A DNA stretch of 64,000 nt from Coemansia sp. RSA 487 (lineage: Eukaryota; Kickxellomycota; Kickxellomycetes; Kickxellales; Kickxellaceae): the NCBI GenBank assembly GCA_027577595.1, contig JANBRJ010000062.1:35781-99780 (forward strand), given 5' to 3'. Below, one piece after another: positions 10,442 through 19,926 of the stretch. Made by a program: the position numbers and the translations under genes. The notes under the pieces were generated by a model. It was not told the DNA's origin and made no database searches. It saw nothing but the letters and a program-made list of their open reading frames with translations. Within the stretch, counting starts at the first letter, position 1; the number at the start of each line of letters is the position of its first letter.

Positions 10442-11131
10442 ATGAAGTTCTTCAATATCTCCATTCTCTCTCTCGCCACCCTTCTTACCTCGTCTCTAGT
10501 CAGTGCCACGGTTGACTGGACTTCGTCTAACGCCCAGGCCTGTGCGCTGGAGAACTGGTCGGCGATCAAAGCAGTCGTTGATCCCAAGATCCTGCAAAGC
10601 TGGGAATTTATGCCAGGCGTGATCAAGGCGCTGATGGCCCAGAGTGGAGCCCTCAACAGCGACCACACGCTTATTAACAACCCCACCGCCAACCAAATTG
10701 TTGCCATTTCCAGGGGCTTCCCCGCTGGCATCTTCAGCCCCTACGGCGACAACATTGTGCAGAAATGCCTGGATAATGGCGGTGCTGGCCATGAGACCAC
10801 CACATCTGAGACTACTTCTACCGAGCAGCCTGAGCCTACTTCTACCGAGCAGCCTGAGCCTACTATCTCCTCGACTTCGGAAAAACAAGAGACAACTAGC
10901 TCCGCCGAAGAAGGGTCTGAGACCAGCACCTCTGCGGAACAAGAATCCAAGTCTGGATCATCCTCTGCAGAGAAAGATTCTGAGTTTAGCACTACCGCCG
11001 AAGAAGGATCTGAAACTGACACTGCTTCTGAGTCTACTTCTGCTGAGGAAGGGCAAGAGACTGCTACATCATCTGCTCCGGTTCCAACATCCACCGATGC
11101 CCCCAAGTGCATTCCTAAACACGCCTATTAA
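10442..11131 (+). CDS. Small secreted Ser/Thr/Glu-rich protein
   Basis: 229 residues from ATG 10442; the upstream extension of the frame is leader sequence. A signal peptide is clear (MKFFNISILSLATLLTSSLVSA, cleavage near residue 22). Residues 23-115 form a small folded domain with two cysteines (ACALENW and the KCLDNG end) and a hydrophobic core. From about 118 on, the protein is a degenerate repeat of Ser/Thr/Glu (STEQPEPT, SAEE/SAEK units), likely O-glycosylated. A last cysteine is at PKCIPKH. No GPI-type hydrophobic end is present, so secretion or wall retention is inferred. Family not recognised. It lies near the surface-protein cluster to its right. Confidence 0.8.
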   Translation: MKFFNISILSLATLLTSSLVSATVDWTSSNAQACALENWSAIKAVVDPKILQSWEFMPGVIKALMAQSGALNSDHTLINNPTANQIVAISRGFPAGIFSPYGDNIVQKCLDNGGAGHETTTSETTSTEQPEPTSTEQPEPTISSTSEKQETTSSAEEGSETSTSAEQESKSGSSSAEKDSEFSTTAEEGSETDTASESTSAEEGQETATSSAPVPTSTDAPKCIPKHAY

Positions 11132-11260
11132 TTTCATACAGCCTATACACTTAGTTTTTTTTTCATCATCGAGCCTTTTCTTTTATTTGAATATATAGAT
11201 CAAATATCTCTCGGATGAAATATTCACCAAAAAGAATGAAAATATAAATAGTGCTTTTTT

Positions 11261-11695
11261 TTACTTTTTCTTTTCACCTTGCATAGTGATGATGACGCTT
11301 CTCCTGTGCTGATACGTTCTGTGCTCACACAGGTATATCCCTTGCCACGTACCAAGTGCCAGTTCTCCATTGGAAATCGGTATATCGAGAGAAACGCCCA
11401 TGACAGCGCTCTTCACATGACCAGGCATATCGTCTGGTCCCTCGTCAGTATGCTCGTAGCGGAGATTTTCTGGCGCCATATGGTCCAGTGCCATGGTTAG
11501 GTCCCTGCGCACTTCAGGGCATACGTTTTCATTGAGACACAGAGAAGCGCTGGTGTGCTGCAAAAACAGGTTGCACATCCCGATCTTGTATTGCTTTATC
11601 TCTTTCGATATCGCTTGCTCGATTTCTCTTGTCACTAGGTAGCTGCCCTTGGAGCGTGATGGGAAAGTGTGAGTTACTTGCGACCAGACTGTCAT
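11261..11695 (-). CDS. YjbQ/UPF0047 family protein
   Basis: 144 residues, the usual length for this widely conserved family, from ATG 11695. Family signatures are all present: NLFLQHTSASLCLNEN, YEHTDEGPDDMPGHVKSAVMG, and the closing GTWQGIYLCEHR. The family folds as a small beta-barrel trimer and bacterial members have weak secondary thiamine-phosphate synthase activity. The cellular role in fungi is not settled. Converges with the secreted-protein gene; their stop codons are 129 bp apart. Confidence 0.95.
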   Translation of the reverse strand: MTVWSQVTHTFPSRSKGSYLVTREIEQAISKEIKQYKIGMCNLFLQHTSASLCLNENVCPEVRRDLTMALDHMAPENLRYEHTDEGPDDMPGHVKSAVMGVSLDIPISNGELALGTWQGIYLCEHRTYQHRRSVIITMQGEKKK

Positions 11696-12020
11696 TTTCC
11701 TGATATACTTGTGTCGATTCTAACGGGCTATGATAAATGAGAATACTACAATTTAGACGTGACAATTGGAGCGGAGGTCCAATGTTGCAAAGAATAGTTT
11801 GGGTCCATGTGTTTGGTTCTGTAAAACGTTTATGGGGAAATATATGTAAAAGAGGAATGATTAACTAAAAAGGGCTTTGTAGCTTTTTGCTACATTCAAC
11901 AACCGTAAGTTCAAAAAGAAGCAAAATGTTGCTTTTTTCGGCTACCATCGACTTTATCCTCTTTACAGTCATATCTCTATTTTTTTCTAATTATATTTTT
12001 GCTACTTTTATTTTCTACCC
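11696..12020. promoter_or_regulatory. Divergent intergenic region
   Basis: 325 bp between the minus-strand YjbQ gene and the plus-strand F-box-like gene; both promoters must lie here. No gene seen. Confidence 0.5.
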
Positions 12021-13664
12021 ATGAGCATCAATACTTTTTTGCCTTCAGAGGTCATTGGCCGCATACTACACAGCGCACTGCAATTCCATCTGAACGAGCT
12101 TACAATCAACAAGCATGCACTGTCTCTAATTCAAGTATGTAGACTATGGCGAAGACTCGAGCTACCCGATATATACAGCTTCCTGATGTTTTTCATTTCT
12201 CCCAAGTGGATTGAGCAAAACAGAGAACATCAGAATGTATTCATGGATTCACGCTGCTCGACACTAAGCTATATAGCCGGGAATAACCTGTGCAAATTTA
12301 TCAAGCATATACGTATAGGGATAGATCTTGACACAAATTCCTTGGCTCAAGCTACAGCAGCCCTGCAATACATTGTGACCAGTGATAATCTAGATAAAAC
12401 GAGAATTAAAACGCTTGCCTTTTATATAGATGAGGACGAAATGGACGCAAATGACCCAGAACATGTTCAATCAGTGCTTCAGCTGGCATGCAGTATATGT
12501 AAGAACTTTCCAAATGTTAAATTCCTGAATTGTCATTCGACAGGCGATGGGTTGGCCAAACGCTTTATGCATTGTTTGGCTTACGAGTATATGGAGACTC
12601 TTAAAGGAATAAGCATTACTTCAGAAATGTATCAGCTGCATCCGTGCTTTTCAAAGAACTTGACATATTTATCTGCTAATATGGATTACATACCGTCTGC
12701 TGGCATTCCAAATGTTTTTCCCCAGACTCTTAAAGTACTTGAGCTATTTAATGTGCCGTTGGATTATACATGGAATTCATTTCAGCATGCACAGTCCTCC
12801 AAAACAATAGAGTTTCCTCATTTGTGGAAGCTTTTGGTTAGTTATAAATACTATTTTAATAGCCGTAGTGCTGTGGCTATAATGTTGCCCGATGTTGAGA
12901 GTTGGAATTTTAAACTCAGTTTTCCAAAGCTCTACGATTTAAACATTACAAATGCAACGCCCTGTTGTAGGATCATTTCCTCCTCCGGCATGCTTCCCAA
13001 TACGCTTAAACGTTTAAAGCTAAGCTGTGACTCGTTAGCATTTGCCAATTTTGCATCCAAGAAGCTAAGGCATGTGGCGCAATTAGATTTAAGAATAAAG
13101 TTAGTTCACGATGTAAGCGACACCAAGACTGATTCGCAGGTATATTCATCTATGGAATCGCTTTTAAGCTGGAATTCAGTATCTATTGCTTGGGGAACCC
13201 TTCTAATTTCATTGGATATGATTGAAAGTCATATATACGATATGAGATGGAAAAACATTCACAAACTTCACCTTACAAACATTGTAAACTCAAACTCTAT
13301 TGAAAGGCTCATTGAAAACAAATGCTTTCCCAGCCTTGAGGATTTTGAAATCATGTTCAACTATGAAGAGCCATTGGTTTTTAGCTGCCCTGAGCTTGAT
13401 TTAATTAAAGAGAATGATCTTGGGTTTGAAGGTTCAAGCTACATCATTCAGCCATACGAGGCGAATATTACTCGTTTACATATTCACGTATCCACTGAAG
13501 ATAATCATAATCCTCGGTATATCCTGTGGTTGCAGTATATGGTGCTGAAACTACGCAGTCTCGAGAATTTAAGTTTAAACATTAACGTAATTCAAGCTTT
13601 ATATCCGCGTTTGGATATTTTAGCAAGTCAATATCCGCACCTGAAAAATATCCGTATACAATAG
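12021..13664 (+). CDS. F-box/LRR-like protein
   Basis: 547 residues from ATG 12021. The first 60 residues fit an F-box: LPSEVIGRILHSAL, then SLIQVCRLWRRLELPDIYS. The rest is a long array of leucine-rich units with NLTYLS, LKVLELFNVPL, LKRLKLS and LENLSLNINV-type strands. F-box proteins choose substrates for SCF ubiquitin ligases; LRR-type repeats would bind the substrate. Codon use is AT-rich, unlike the F-box-like genes at 43.7, 51.6 and 57.4 kb. The F-box is divergent, so SCF membership is inference. Confidence 0.75.
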   Translation: MSINTFLPSEVIGRILHSALQFHLNELTINKHALSLIQVCRLWRRLELPDIYSFLMFFISPKWIEQNREHQNVFMDSRCSTLSYIAGNNLCKFIKHIRIGIDLDTNSLAQATAALQYIVTSDNLDKTRIKTLAFYIDEDEMDANDPEHVQSVLQLACSICKNFPNVKFLNCHSTGDGLAKRFMHCLAYEYMETLKGISITSEMYQLHPCFSKNLTYLSANMDYIPSAGIPNVFPQTLKVLELFNVPLDYTWNSFQHAQSSKTIEFPHLWKLLVSYKYYFNSRSAVAIMLPDVESWNFKLSFPKLYDLNITNATPCCRIISSSGMLPNTLKRLKLSCDSLAFANFASKKLRHVAQLDLRIKLVHDVSDTKTDSQVYSSMESLLSWNSVSIAWGTLLISLDMIESHIYDMRWKNIHKLHLTNIVNSNSIERLIENKCFPSLEDFEIMFNYEEPLVFSCPELDLIKENDLGFEGSSYIIQPYEANITRLHIHVSTEDNHNPRYILWLQYMVLKLRSLENLSLNINVIQALYPRLDILASQYPHLKNIRIQ

Positions 13665-13817
13665 ACACATGACAGACACATAAATATAAATAGCCAAGTA
13701 TATAGGTTCTTAAATTTATTTTTGGAATCGAAAAGCCGCGGCAGAAAGGGATTTTTATAATACTACGTTCTCTCTTCTATTTTCTGTTTTTTTTTTGCAA
13801 ATCAAATAGTAGTGACA

Positions 13818-14351
13818 ATGTCAGCAGCTACGGTTCGTGTTGGTGTTGGATGCTTTGTCACCATGCGCAAGGAAGGAGAGACGTACTTTCTAATCGGCCA
13901 AAGGAAAGGCAGTCACGGGAGTGGAACGTGGGGACTGCCTGGCGGCCATCTGGAGGTGGGCGAATCATGGTCGGTCTGTGCACAACGCGAGGTGCTCGAG
14001 GAATGCGGTGTTGAGCTCCTATCTGAGCTTGTCCACGTAGGAACAACAAACAGCATATTCAGCGACAACGTTCCCACGAAGCACTATATTACATTGTATA
14101 TGGCTCCCAAAGCGCCCGCATTCAAGGGATCCGTGCGACTGATGGAGCCAGATAAGTGCTCACAGTGGATCTGGGTCTCCTGGAAGGAGTTGGTCGATGG
14201 AAAAGCTGCCCTATACCGCGATGCATGCAACGATGGAGCCAGCAAATCGTGGGAGCCGCTGGTGCTTGAGCCATTGTTTTTGCCACTGAAAAATCTCATC
14301 AATCAGTTTGGCTCAAAGAGCCCTTTTGATACCTCACACGCTGACAGTTAG
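13818..14351 (+). CDS. NUDIX hydrolase (NUDT15/MutT-like)
   Basis: 177 residues; start chosen at ATG 13818, because the frame upstream begins with GTG. The Nudix box is complete: GGHLEVGESWSVCAQREVLEECGVEL (given as GX5EX7REVXEEXG, residues about 41-63), preceded by GSHGSGTWGLPGG. Such enzymes cleave nucleoside diphosphates linked to another group, including damaged dNTPs. The LPGGHLE start and the following YITLYMAP strand are typical of the NUDT15-like branch. Substrate cannot be told from sequence. No targeting signal seen. Confidence 0.9.
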   Translation: MSAATVRVGVGCFVTMRKEGETYFLIGQRKGSHGSGTWGLPGGHLEVGESWSVCAQREVLEECGVELLSELVHVGTTNSIFSDNVPTKHYITLYMAPKAPAFKGSVRLMEPDKCSQWIWVSWKELVDGKAALYRDACNDGASKSWEPLVLEPLFLPLKNLINQFGSKSPFDTSHADS

Positions 14352-14658
14352 AAACAGAACAATGTCCTCCCCTGATGCCACTATTTCCCCTCCCTCCTTT
14401 TTGGGAAATGTAAGTGCGCATTATTTGGGGGTTTCTATTTTTTTTAGCAAAAGCCTCCTTGGGCGTTGTTTTCTTGATGGCGAAGAAAACGAAAACCATG
14501 TTTTGAAAGGGAAAGCACAAGCCTCATATTATTCTGCACTATATATATAGTGCAGAATGCTTTGGCATCACAGATACTCATATTCCTACTTTTCTCTTAC
14601 ATTTCTCCAAAGGTGCTTCTTTTCCATCAATACAGAATATCAGGTTTTTAGATTCGAA
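14352..14658. other. Intergenic, no gene seen
   Basis: 307 bp with a perfect inverted repeat GCACTATATATATAGTGC near 14537-14554, possibly a stem-loop at the end of the NUDIX transcript or part of the CBM14 gene promoter. Confidence 0.45.
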
Positions 14659-14958
14659 ATGAAATTTACTTTTACTTCTCTGTCCACCATCATTGTTGCG
14701 CTGCTAAGCAGCTCTGCAATCCTTGCTGCTCCGGCTGATACTGGCAAAGATGCTGCTGACACCACGTGCAAAGGTCATACGTCAAAGGACAAGGTTGGCC
14801 AGCCGTTTGAACACCCGTCCATATGCAACCAGTTCTATACTTGCTCAGAAGATGGTAAGGCATATGTGGGTAACTGTCCAGCCGGAACTTACTACGACAT
14901 TGCACTTACCACATGCACTGCCGCTGCAAAGTCTTCATGTGGGAAGCGCAAGGCATAA
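14659..14958 (+). CDS. Small secreted chitin-binding protein (CBM14, peritrophin-A type)
   Basis: 99 residues from ATG 14659. Signal peptide in residues 1-23 (MKFTFTSLSTIIVALLSSSA, then AILAAP). The mature part is one peritrophin-A/CBM14 domain with six cysteines in the family spacing: TCKGH, ICNQFYTC, GNCPAGTYYD, TTCTAA and SSCGK. NQFYTC followed by NCPxGTxYD is the family core. CBM14 binds chitin; in fungi it is known from the effector Avr4, which shields hyphal chitin from chitinases. Here the role may be wall protection or binding host/insect chitin, which is inference. It lies just before the surface-protein cluster. Confidence 0.9.
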   Translation: MKFTFTSLSTIIVALLSSSAILAAPADTGKDAADTTCKGHTSKDKVGQPFEHPSICNQFYTCSEDGKAYVGNCPAGTYYDIALTTCTAAAKSSCGKRKA

Positions 14959-15054
14959 ATGGATACCATAATTTTTTATATTTTTAATGGCTTGAGCATT
15001 TTAAATGCATTTATAAAACTTGTGAATCGAAATCAACTAAAAATGCTATGTTGG

Positions 15055-16317
15055 TTAATGATGATTCGTGCAATTGGGCAACGTATCTGTCCTGCTCAGC
15101 GGTCTGCCCCAAACCTTTTCGTTGAACCAGTTAATAGCACGATGATTTCGCGGAAGCTGCATTGGCGCACCAAACGCAAGCATTTCTTCTTGTTCCTTTT
15201 CGCGTTGCATTCTCCTTCTGTGGAGTATGAACCGTACAAGGAGAGCAAATAATATGAGTCCTAAAATGGTAAGCATAACAATTACCCATGTAGGAATGCG
15301 TGTCCTTCCTTTCTCTGTATAAATGTAGTCTCCAATGCTCTCAAGACTAATGGTCTCGCTTGATATGCCTGTCCTTGATGAATTTGATATTGTTGTTGCC
15401 GTTGTCATTGGTGTTCCAATGAATTCTGTTGATACTACAGTCATAGTTGACATTGACGTGTCAGTTGTATAGACTGTGATAAAGTCATAGTCGGTAAGCG
15501 TTGCTGTTGACACAAAAGTGACAACTGACGCCGGCTCTGTAACAACACTCGTCACATATACAGTGTTTGTAGCTGCTGTCACGATTTCGGTAACAGTCAT
15601 AGCTTCGCCGCTTACAGTTTGTACAATTGTTTGTACTATTGTCTGTACAGGAGCTGCAGCACTGTTATTGATCGTTTCAGTCACCGTTGCAATATCACTA
15701 TTTCCACCAACAGTCAAGATAGACACATCGGTGACATAGACAATAACAGGCGATATAATGCTGTTTGTTGCACCAAATACTGTTGGTATAACCTCGGTTG
15801 CCGTTACAGTCACTACAGATATGTCAATAATTGTAGATGTGGCCAGCACAGTTGACGTAGTCAGTATTGTCGATGTCTGTAAAGTGACGTCGGTTGTATC
15901 GACTGTGGTTGTTTCTGGAATTGTTGTAGTCGCAGAATTAGTTGCAGTTATAGACGTAATATACATTGAACTAAAGATTTCAGTTGTATCGGATGTAGTA
16001 ATATCAGTGCTTGTAATGGTAACATAATTCGTCGTAGGATATTCAAGTGATGATCCTTCATTTACGCGTAAAATATATCCTGCTGTAGACTCTCGAAATA
16101 AATACTCTGGCGATGAGTATATAGAAATATCTGCAGGATTTTCCGATGAAAAACCAATACGCAAAGGCAAAAGATATTTAATTGAAGAGCCTTCGAGATT
16201 GGGATCAACAGCAAGGGGATTACGGGCATGCAAATCATGCTTGTGGTCGTTGTCATCCAGCGCACTAACCACAGCAATAAATACCAGAAAACAGGCAAGA
16301 AAAATTAGCAGTCGCAT
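15055..16317 (-). CDS. Stalk-only member of the pseudo-trypsin surface family
   Basis: 420 residues from ATG 16317 (MRLLIFLACFLVFIAVVSA signal peptide); the frame upstream starts only at TTG. After about 90 residues of unique sequence with an LAVDPN motif shared with its paralogues, it goes straight into the Thr/Ser/Val-rich stalk. The cysteine-containing trypsin-like domain of its neighbours is absent. The stalk end (TVYVTSVVTEPASVV, TDYDFITVYTTDTS), the transmembrane helix (WVIVMLTILGLILFALLVRFIL) and the tail (FGAPMQLPRNHRAINWFNEKVWGRPLS) are clearly homologous to the 19.9 and 22.2 kb genes. The C-terminal PPxY is lost (ends TLPNCTNHH). Could be a deletion derivative that still makes a protein, or a decoy. 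Confidence 0.8.
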   Translation of the reverse strand: MRLLIFLACFLVFIAVVSALDDNDHKHDLHARNPLAVDPNLEGSSIKYLLPLRIGFSSENPADISIYSSPEYLFRESTAGYILRVNEGSSLEYPTTNYVTITSTDITTSDTTEIFSSMYITSITATNSATTTIPETTTVDTTDVTLQTSTILTTSTVLATSTIIDISVVTVTATEVIPTVFGATNSIISPVIVYVTDVSILTVGGNSDIATVTETINNSAAAPVQTIVQTIVQTVSGEAMTVTEIVTAATNTVYVTSVVTEPASVVTFVSTATLTDYDFITVYTTDTSMSTMTVVSTEFIGTPMTTATTISNSSRTGISSETISLESIGDYIYTEKGRTRIPTWVIVMLTILGLILFALLVRFILHRRRMQREKEQEEMLAFGAPMQLPRNHRAINWFNEKVWGRPLSRTDTLPNCTNHH

Positions 16318-16864
16318 CGTTATATAGTAATTATAAGCCCAGAAAATGAATAATGAGGAGACGTGTGAAAAGAAAAATGCTAGTCGCAAAAAGTTTGCCT
16401 TTCTTGATGAACTGTAGCAATTACTATATATCCAAATAGTATAGATGGAAATTCTGCATTAAGGGTGATTTTAAACCATTTGAATAAGCACATGCCCACC
16501 ATTTATTCATTGTAGCTAATTGTGGTCATTGTATTTAATAAAATCAACTGCTCTTTTGGTGCACCGCTTTTGAAATGGACAATACAAAAGAGTAAAGGAC
16601 AAGTCATATGGTTTTTTTAGAAAGACCATCCAATTGTTTGGCAATTTAATTTGTCGAACGAATGGGATATGTGGTAAGTTCAAATTCGCTGACCGTGCAA
16701 TCTCTTTGCTCTCCTTTGTTGATGGCTTTTCAGTCACTGCATTGACCTCGTTTTGAAGCTCATCAGATATGAAGAAGTTTGGCGTTAAATAGCATTCTCT
16801 CTTTACCTCCCGAAATAGCTCTGTTATAATAAATAAATAAAATCATAGAAAAAGGCATCAGTAA
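16318..16864. other. Intergenic between two cluster members
   Basis: 547 bp, AT-rich. It holds the promoter of the stalk-only gene and the 3' region of the 16.9-18.9 kb gene. A minus-strand frame at 16516-16737 is not supported by any protein-like feature. Confidence 0.45.
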
Positions 16865-18865
16865 CTAACCCAAACGAGATGCATAGTCTGGGGGTGTTTT
16901 CTTTGATCCGACAGCCCGATCCCAAAGCTTTCCAAAGTACCAGTTGTCAACGCGGTGCTCTGTAGCGATTCGTGGTTGTGCTATATATGCTAACGCTTCC
17001 TGGCGCTCCTCTTCGCGCTTCTTCCTTTGCCTGTAAATACAGAACCAAACTATAGCAACCAAAATGGCAAGAGACAATATAACAATTGCGACTATCATCC
17101 ATGTTGAAATCCCGCTTCTATTGTTGTCTGAGTCATTAGCTGCTTCGCTCGAACTTTCAATTTCGCTGGACTCGTCAGTTGGATATGCGCTGGACGTTTG
17201 ACTAGATGCACTTTCAAGTGTTGTTGAAGAAGCTTGCGATACAATAGTTGTGGTGACAAGGGATTCTCTGGTTGTTGTAAGCGTATAAAAGTCGTAGTCA
17301 GTGAAGGTAACCGTAGTCACTAAGGACTCTACTGATGGAGCTAGCGTAACTGTTTCATTCACGGTAATGCTTACCGGAGCTTCCGTATAGGTAACAGTTT
17401 CTGTGACAGTCGTTGCACCCATGCTCTGGACTAAAGTACTTGCAGGCTCCGTCACAGTAGCTTGAACTGTTACAGTTTCAGTCTCAACACGACCATTGCC
17501 AACCGTAATTACAGAAACTTCATTGACTGTGATTATTATGGCCGTTTCAATGCTATTAACAGCGCCAACGACAGTTGGAATTATCTGCTGTGTGGTGACG
17601 GTGACGGATTTCAGCTCTACACTTGTCAATGTTTCAATTACCGTCGATGTTTCTTCCAAAGTCGACGTGGCCAACTGAATACTTGTACTGTCTATAGTAC
17701 TTGTTTCTGATATAACAGATGTCACTGATAGTGTTGTTGTTGTGGACACAATTTCGGTGGAGCTTATTATTTCTGTAGATGATTCAGTGACATGCTTGGT
17801 GCTAGTTACTTCTTCCGGCTCAGTATCACGTAGTGGAGGTAAAGCAGGCTCTGCAAAAACGTCTGACAAAACAGGATTCAAGGGTTCCGCTGAGCTTAGT
17901 TGCTGAGTAAGCGTATAGTTTCCAAGCACTAGTACACCCTTGACAGCGCCTGTTGCCGGCTTCATTTGATAGTTAACGTCGCTAGCTGCGGTATAGCCTT
18001 GGGCAAATACTTTGTTGTACACCAGTACATCCTGGCCAGAAGCCTGCTTTATCCACGGGATGTAGTTACGAAGGATAACATAGTAGTTGTATATCGGAGC
18101 ATTACCACAGTATCCGTCATCGCTATATATAGCACTGTGGCTAAAAATTGCTGCCAGAGCAGATGAGCCTGGATCTACAACGCCATACATTGAGCCATAC
18201 GGTGCAACACAGGCGCTGTCAACATACGAGGTAACTGTGAGCGTGCTACAAATAAAATCAGTCGGGTTCTGCGAGAAGATATCCGATGCTCTTGAGCATG
18301 CATCTGTGTCTGTTGAAACCTCACTCACTTTTACATCAGGTGGGTCGTTGTACGTAAATGGCTCTATGTTTGTCAAACTACGGTGGACAAAGTAGTATTG
18401 CGACCAATCTGCTGGCCAATCTGCAATCTGCTTTGTAAAGTCATCGACCTGTGGAGGATTAAGCTTGAGGACCGCCAAGTTGTTTGCAAATGTATCATGA
18501 TTGTACATTGGATGTGGAATAACATCTGCCACAGTATAAACTCCAAATGAATTACCACGCGAGTTCTCGGATACAATTACAGTATATTGCACACTAGGGT
18601 CTCTGCTGTTGCCAACATAATCGATACAACTGGCTGCAACAACCCCAGCGTTCTTGTTGATCATAGCAACCTCGCAGTATGTCTGAGCATTGTTTCTGTA
18701 AAATATCCCTGTCTGCGTTCCGCGTATCTGATTAACTGGATCCACAAGCATCATATCCCCTTGAAATTGTGGTTGGCGAACATTTAATGATGCTTGGAAT
18801 GTGGTAGCATTTACAAGTGATAGCAGCCCGGCTGCCACCACCATCTGCCAATGTAGATGTTTCAT
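16865..18865 (-). CDS. Membrane-anchored trypsin-like pseudoprotease, paralogue 1
   Basis: 666 residues from ATG 18865; signal peptide MKHLHWQMVVAAGLLSLVNA. Residues about 45-275 follow the chymotrypsin fold order: a cysteine pair C64...C80 as around the catalytic His loop, NNLAVLKL in place of the catalytic-Asp strand, a CVAPYGSMYGVV segment where CxGDSGGP should be, and IYNYYVILRNYIPWI matching the last beta strand and helix. The three catalytic positions are S79, N129 and Y223, so it should not cleave. Then a conserved GNYT, a Thr/Ser-rich stalk (about 360-575), a transmembrane helix (WMIVAIVILSLAILVAIVWFC) and a basic tail with HRVDNWYFGKLW and PPDY at 658-661. Type I surface protein; ligand unknown. 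Confidence 0.85.
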   Translation of the reverse strand: MKHLHWQMVVAAGLLSLVNATTFQASLNVRQPQFQGDMMLVDPVNQIRGTQTGIFYRNNAQTYCEVAMINKNAGVVAASCIDYVGNSRDPSVQYTVIVSENSRGNSFGVYTVADVIPHPMYNHDTFANNLAVLKLNPPQVDDFTKQIADWPADWSQYYFVHRSLTNIEPFTYNDPPDVKVSEVSTDTDACSRASDIFSQNPTDFICSTLTVTSYVDSACVAPYGSMYGVVDPGSSALAAIFSHSAIYSDDGYCGNAPIYNYYVILRNYIPWIKQASGQDVLVYNKVFAQGYTAASDVNYQMKPATGAVKGVLVLGNYTLTQQLSSAEPLNPVLSDVFAEPALPPLRDTEPEEVTSTKHVTESSTEIISSTEIVSTTTTLSVTSVISETSTIDSTSIQLATSTLEETSTVIETLTSVELKSVTVTTQQIIPTVVGAVNSIETAIIITVNEVSVITVGNGRVETETVTVQATVTEPASTLVQSMGATTVTETVTYTEAPVSITVNETVTLAPSVESLVTTVTFTDYDFYTLTTTRESLVTTTIVSQASSTTLESASSQTSSAYPTDESSEIESSSEAANDSDNNRSGISTWMIVAIVILSLAILVAIVWFCIYRQRKKREEERQEALAYIAQPRIATEHRVDNWYFGKLWDRAVGSKKTPPDYASRLG

Positions 18866-19926
18866 GCTGGTAATAAATAATATAAATGGTTAAGCTATAG
18901 TTATAATAGGCAATTGAATATTGTTTATTAAGGAAAGAAAGCGTATCACAACCAATATAGGAAAATTTCAGTAATATGTCAATTCTAGGATGTGATTGCT
19001 TGCATGAAATTGTATTCTCTCGTAGAAATTCGATGCTACTTTACAAGAAAGACAAGTGTAGCCCTTTGTAAAATAGCCTGACATATCACATGTGATGAAT
19101 AGGAGAATTTCTATTAAACTAAACCACAAAGAATGCAAAGATTATTAATTTCACTCTTTCGGATTAACATCAAATTACTGACGACGCTACGCAGAGAAAC
19201 CCAGCAATTTTACATGATAAACTAAAAGAATAACCAAGAAAAATTTGCCAATACGCATTAATAAAGTAGCTTATTCGCTAGTTGATGCTTTTTTTTAAAT
19301 AATTCTGTTCTATTTTGTAAGTTGTTTCTGCATTTGGATACAGCGAATGTGGCATTAGTAATGTGGAAATTTATTTTGCTCAAACAGCTTCCCTACAAGA
19401 ACGAATGCGCTTCCTAATAATTTTATCTATCAATGATGTTGCAATAAAGCACTTTTTCACAACTGTAAATTGCCTTTTCAGTTTTTTCTGTCTAGTTGAA
19501 GAATCTTCGTGTAAAGCAGTGTACAAAATATAATTGCTCCTATGTGTGAAAAGTGCAAATGTTTTTGTTCTTTTTTTACCTTTCACCTAAATAAAAATAA
19601 TTTGCACTGTTTTGCTTTGCACCTTTTTAAATTGTTGTTCAAAGACTAATTCGCAAAATAAAAACGGTCTCCTTAGTACATAGTAAAAAAGTCACTTTGT
19701 AATATAATGTAGAAAGTCGTGCCATGTGTACAGCCTACTTGTATAAGAACAATTTCCTTTGTGCAAGTCATACACATAGTATCTACGTTATCCTCCAAAC
19801 TCTACACAAGAGTGCTTATTCTTTTTTCTTTTCCATCTATGTAAATCCATTCCTGTAATGTATTATTGAACGGTTCTTCGCATTATTATTATTATTGCAC
19901 TGGCTAAACATATAGCATTGCCAATT
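18866..19926. promoter_or_regulatory. Divergent intergenic region between two pseudoprotease genes
   Basis: About 1.06 kb separating paralogue 1 (leftward) from paralogue 2 (rightward), so both promoters are here. Strongly AT-rich. No gene seen; a minus-strand frame at 19380-19586 is unconvincing. Confidence 0.5.
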
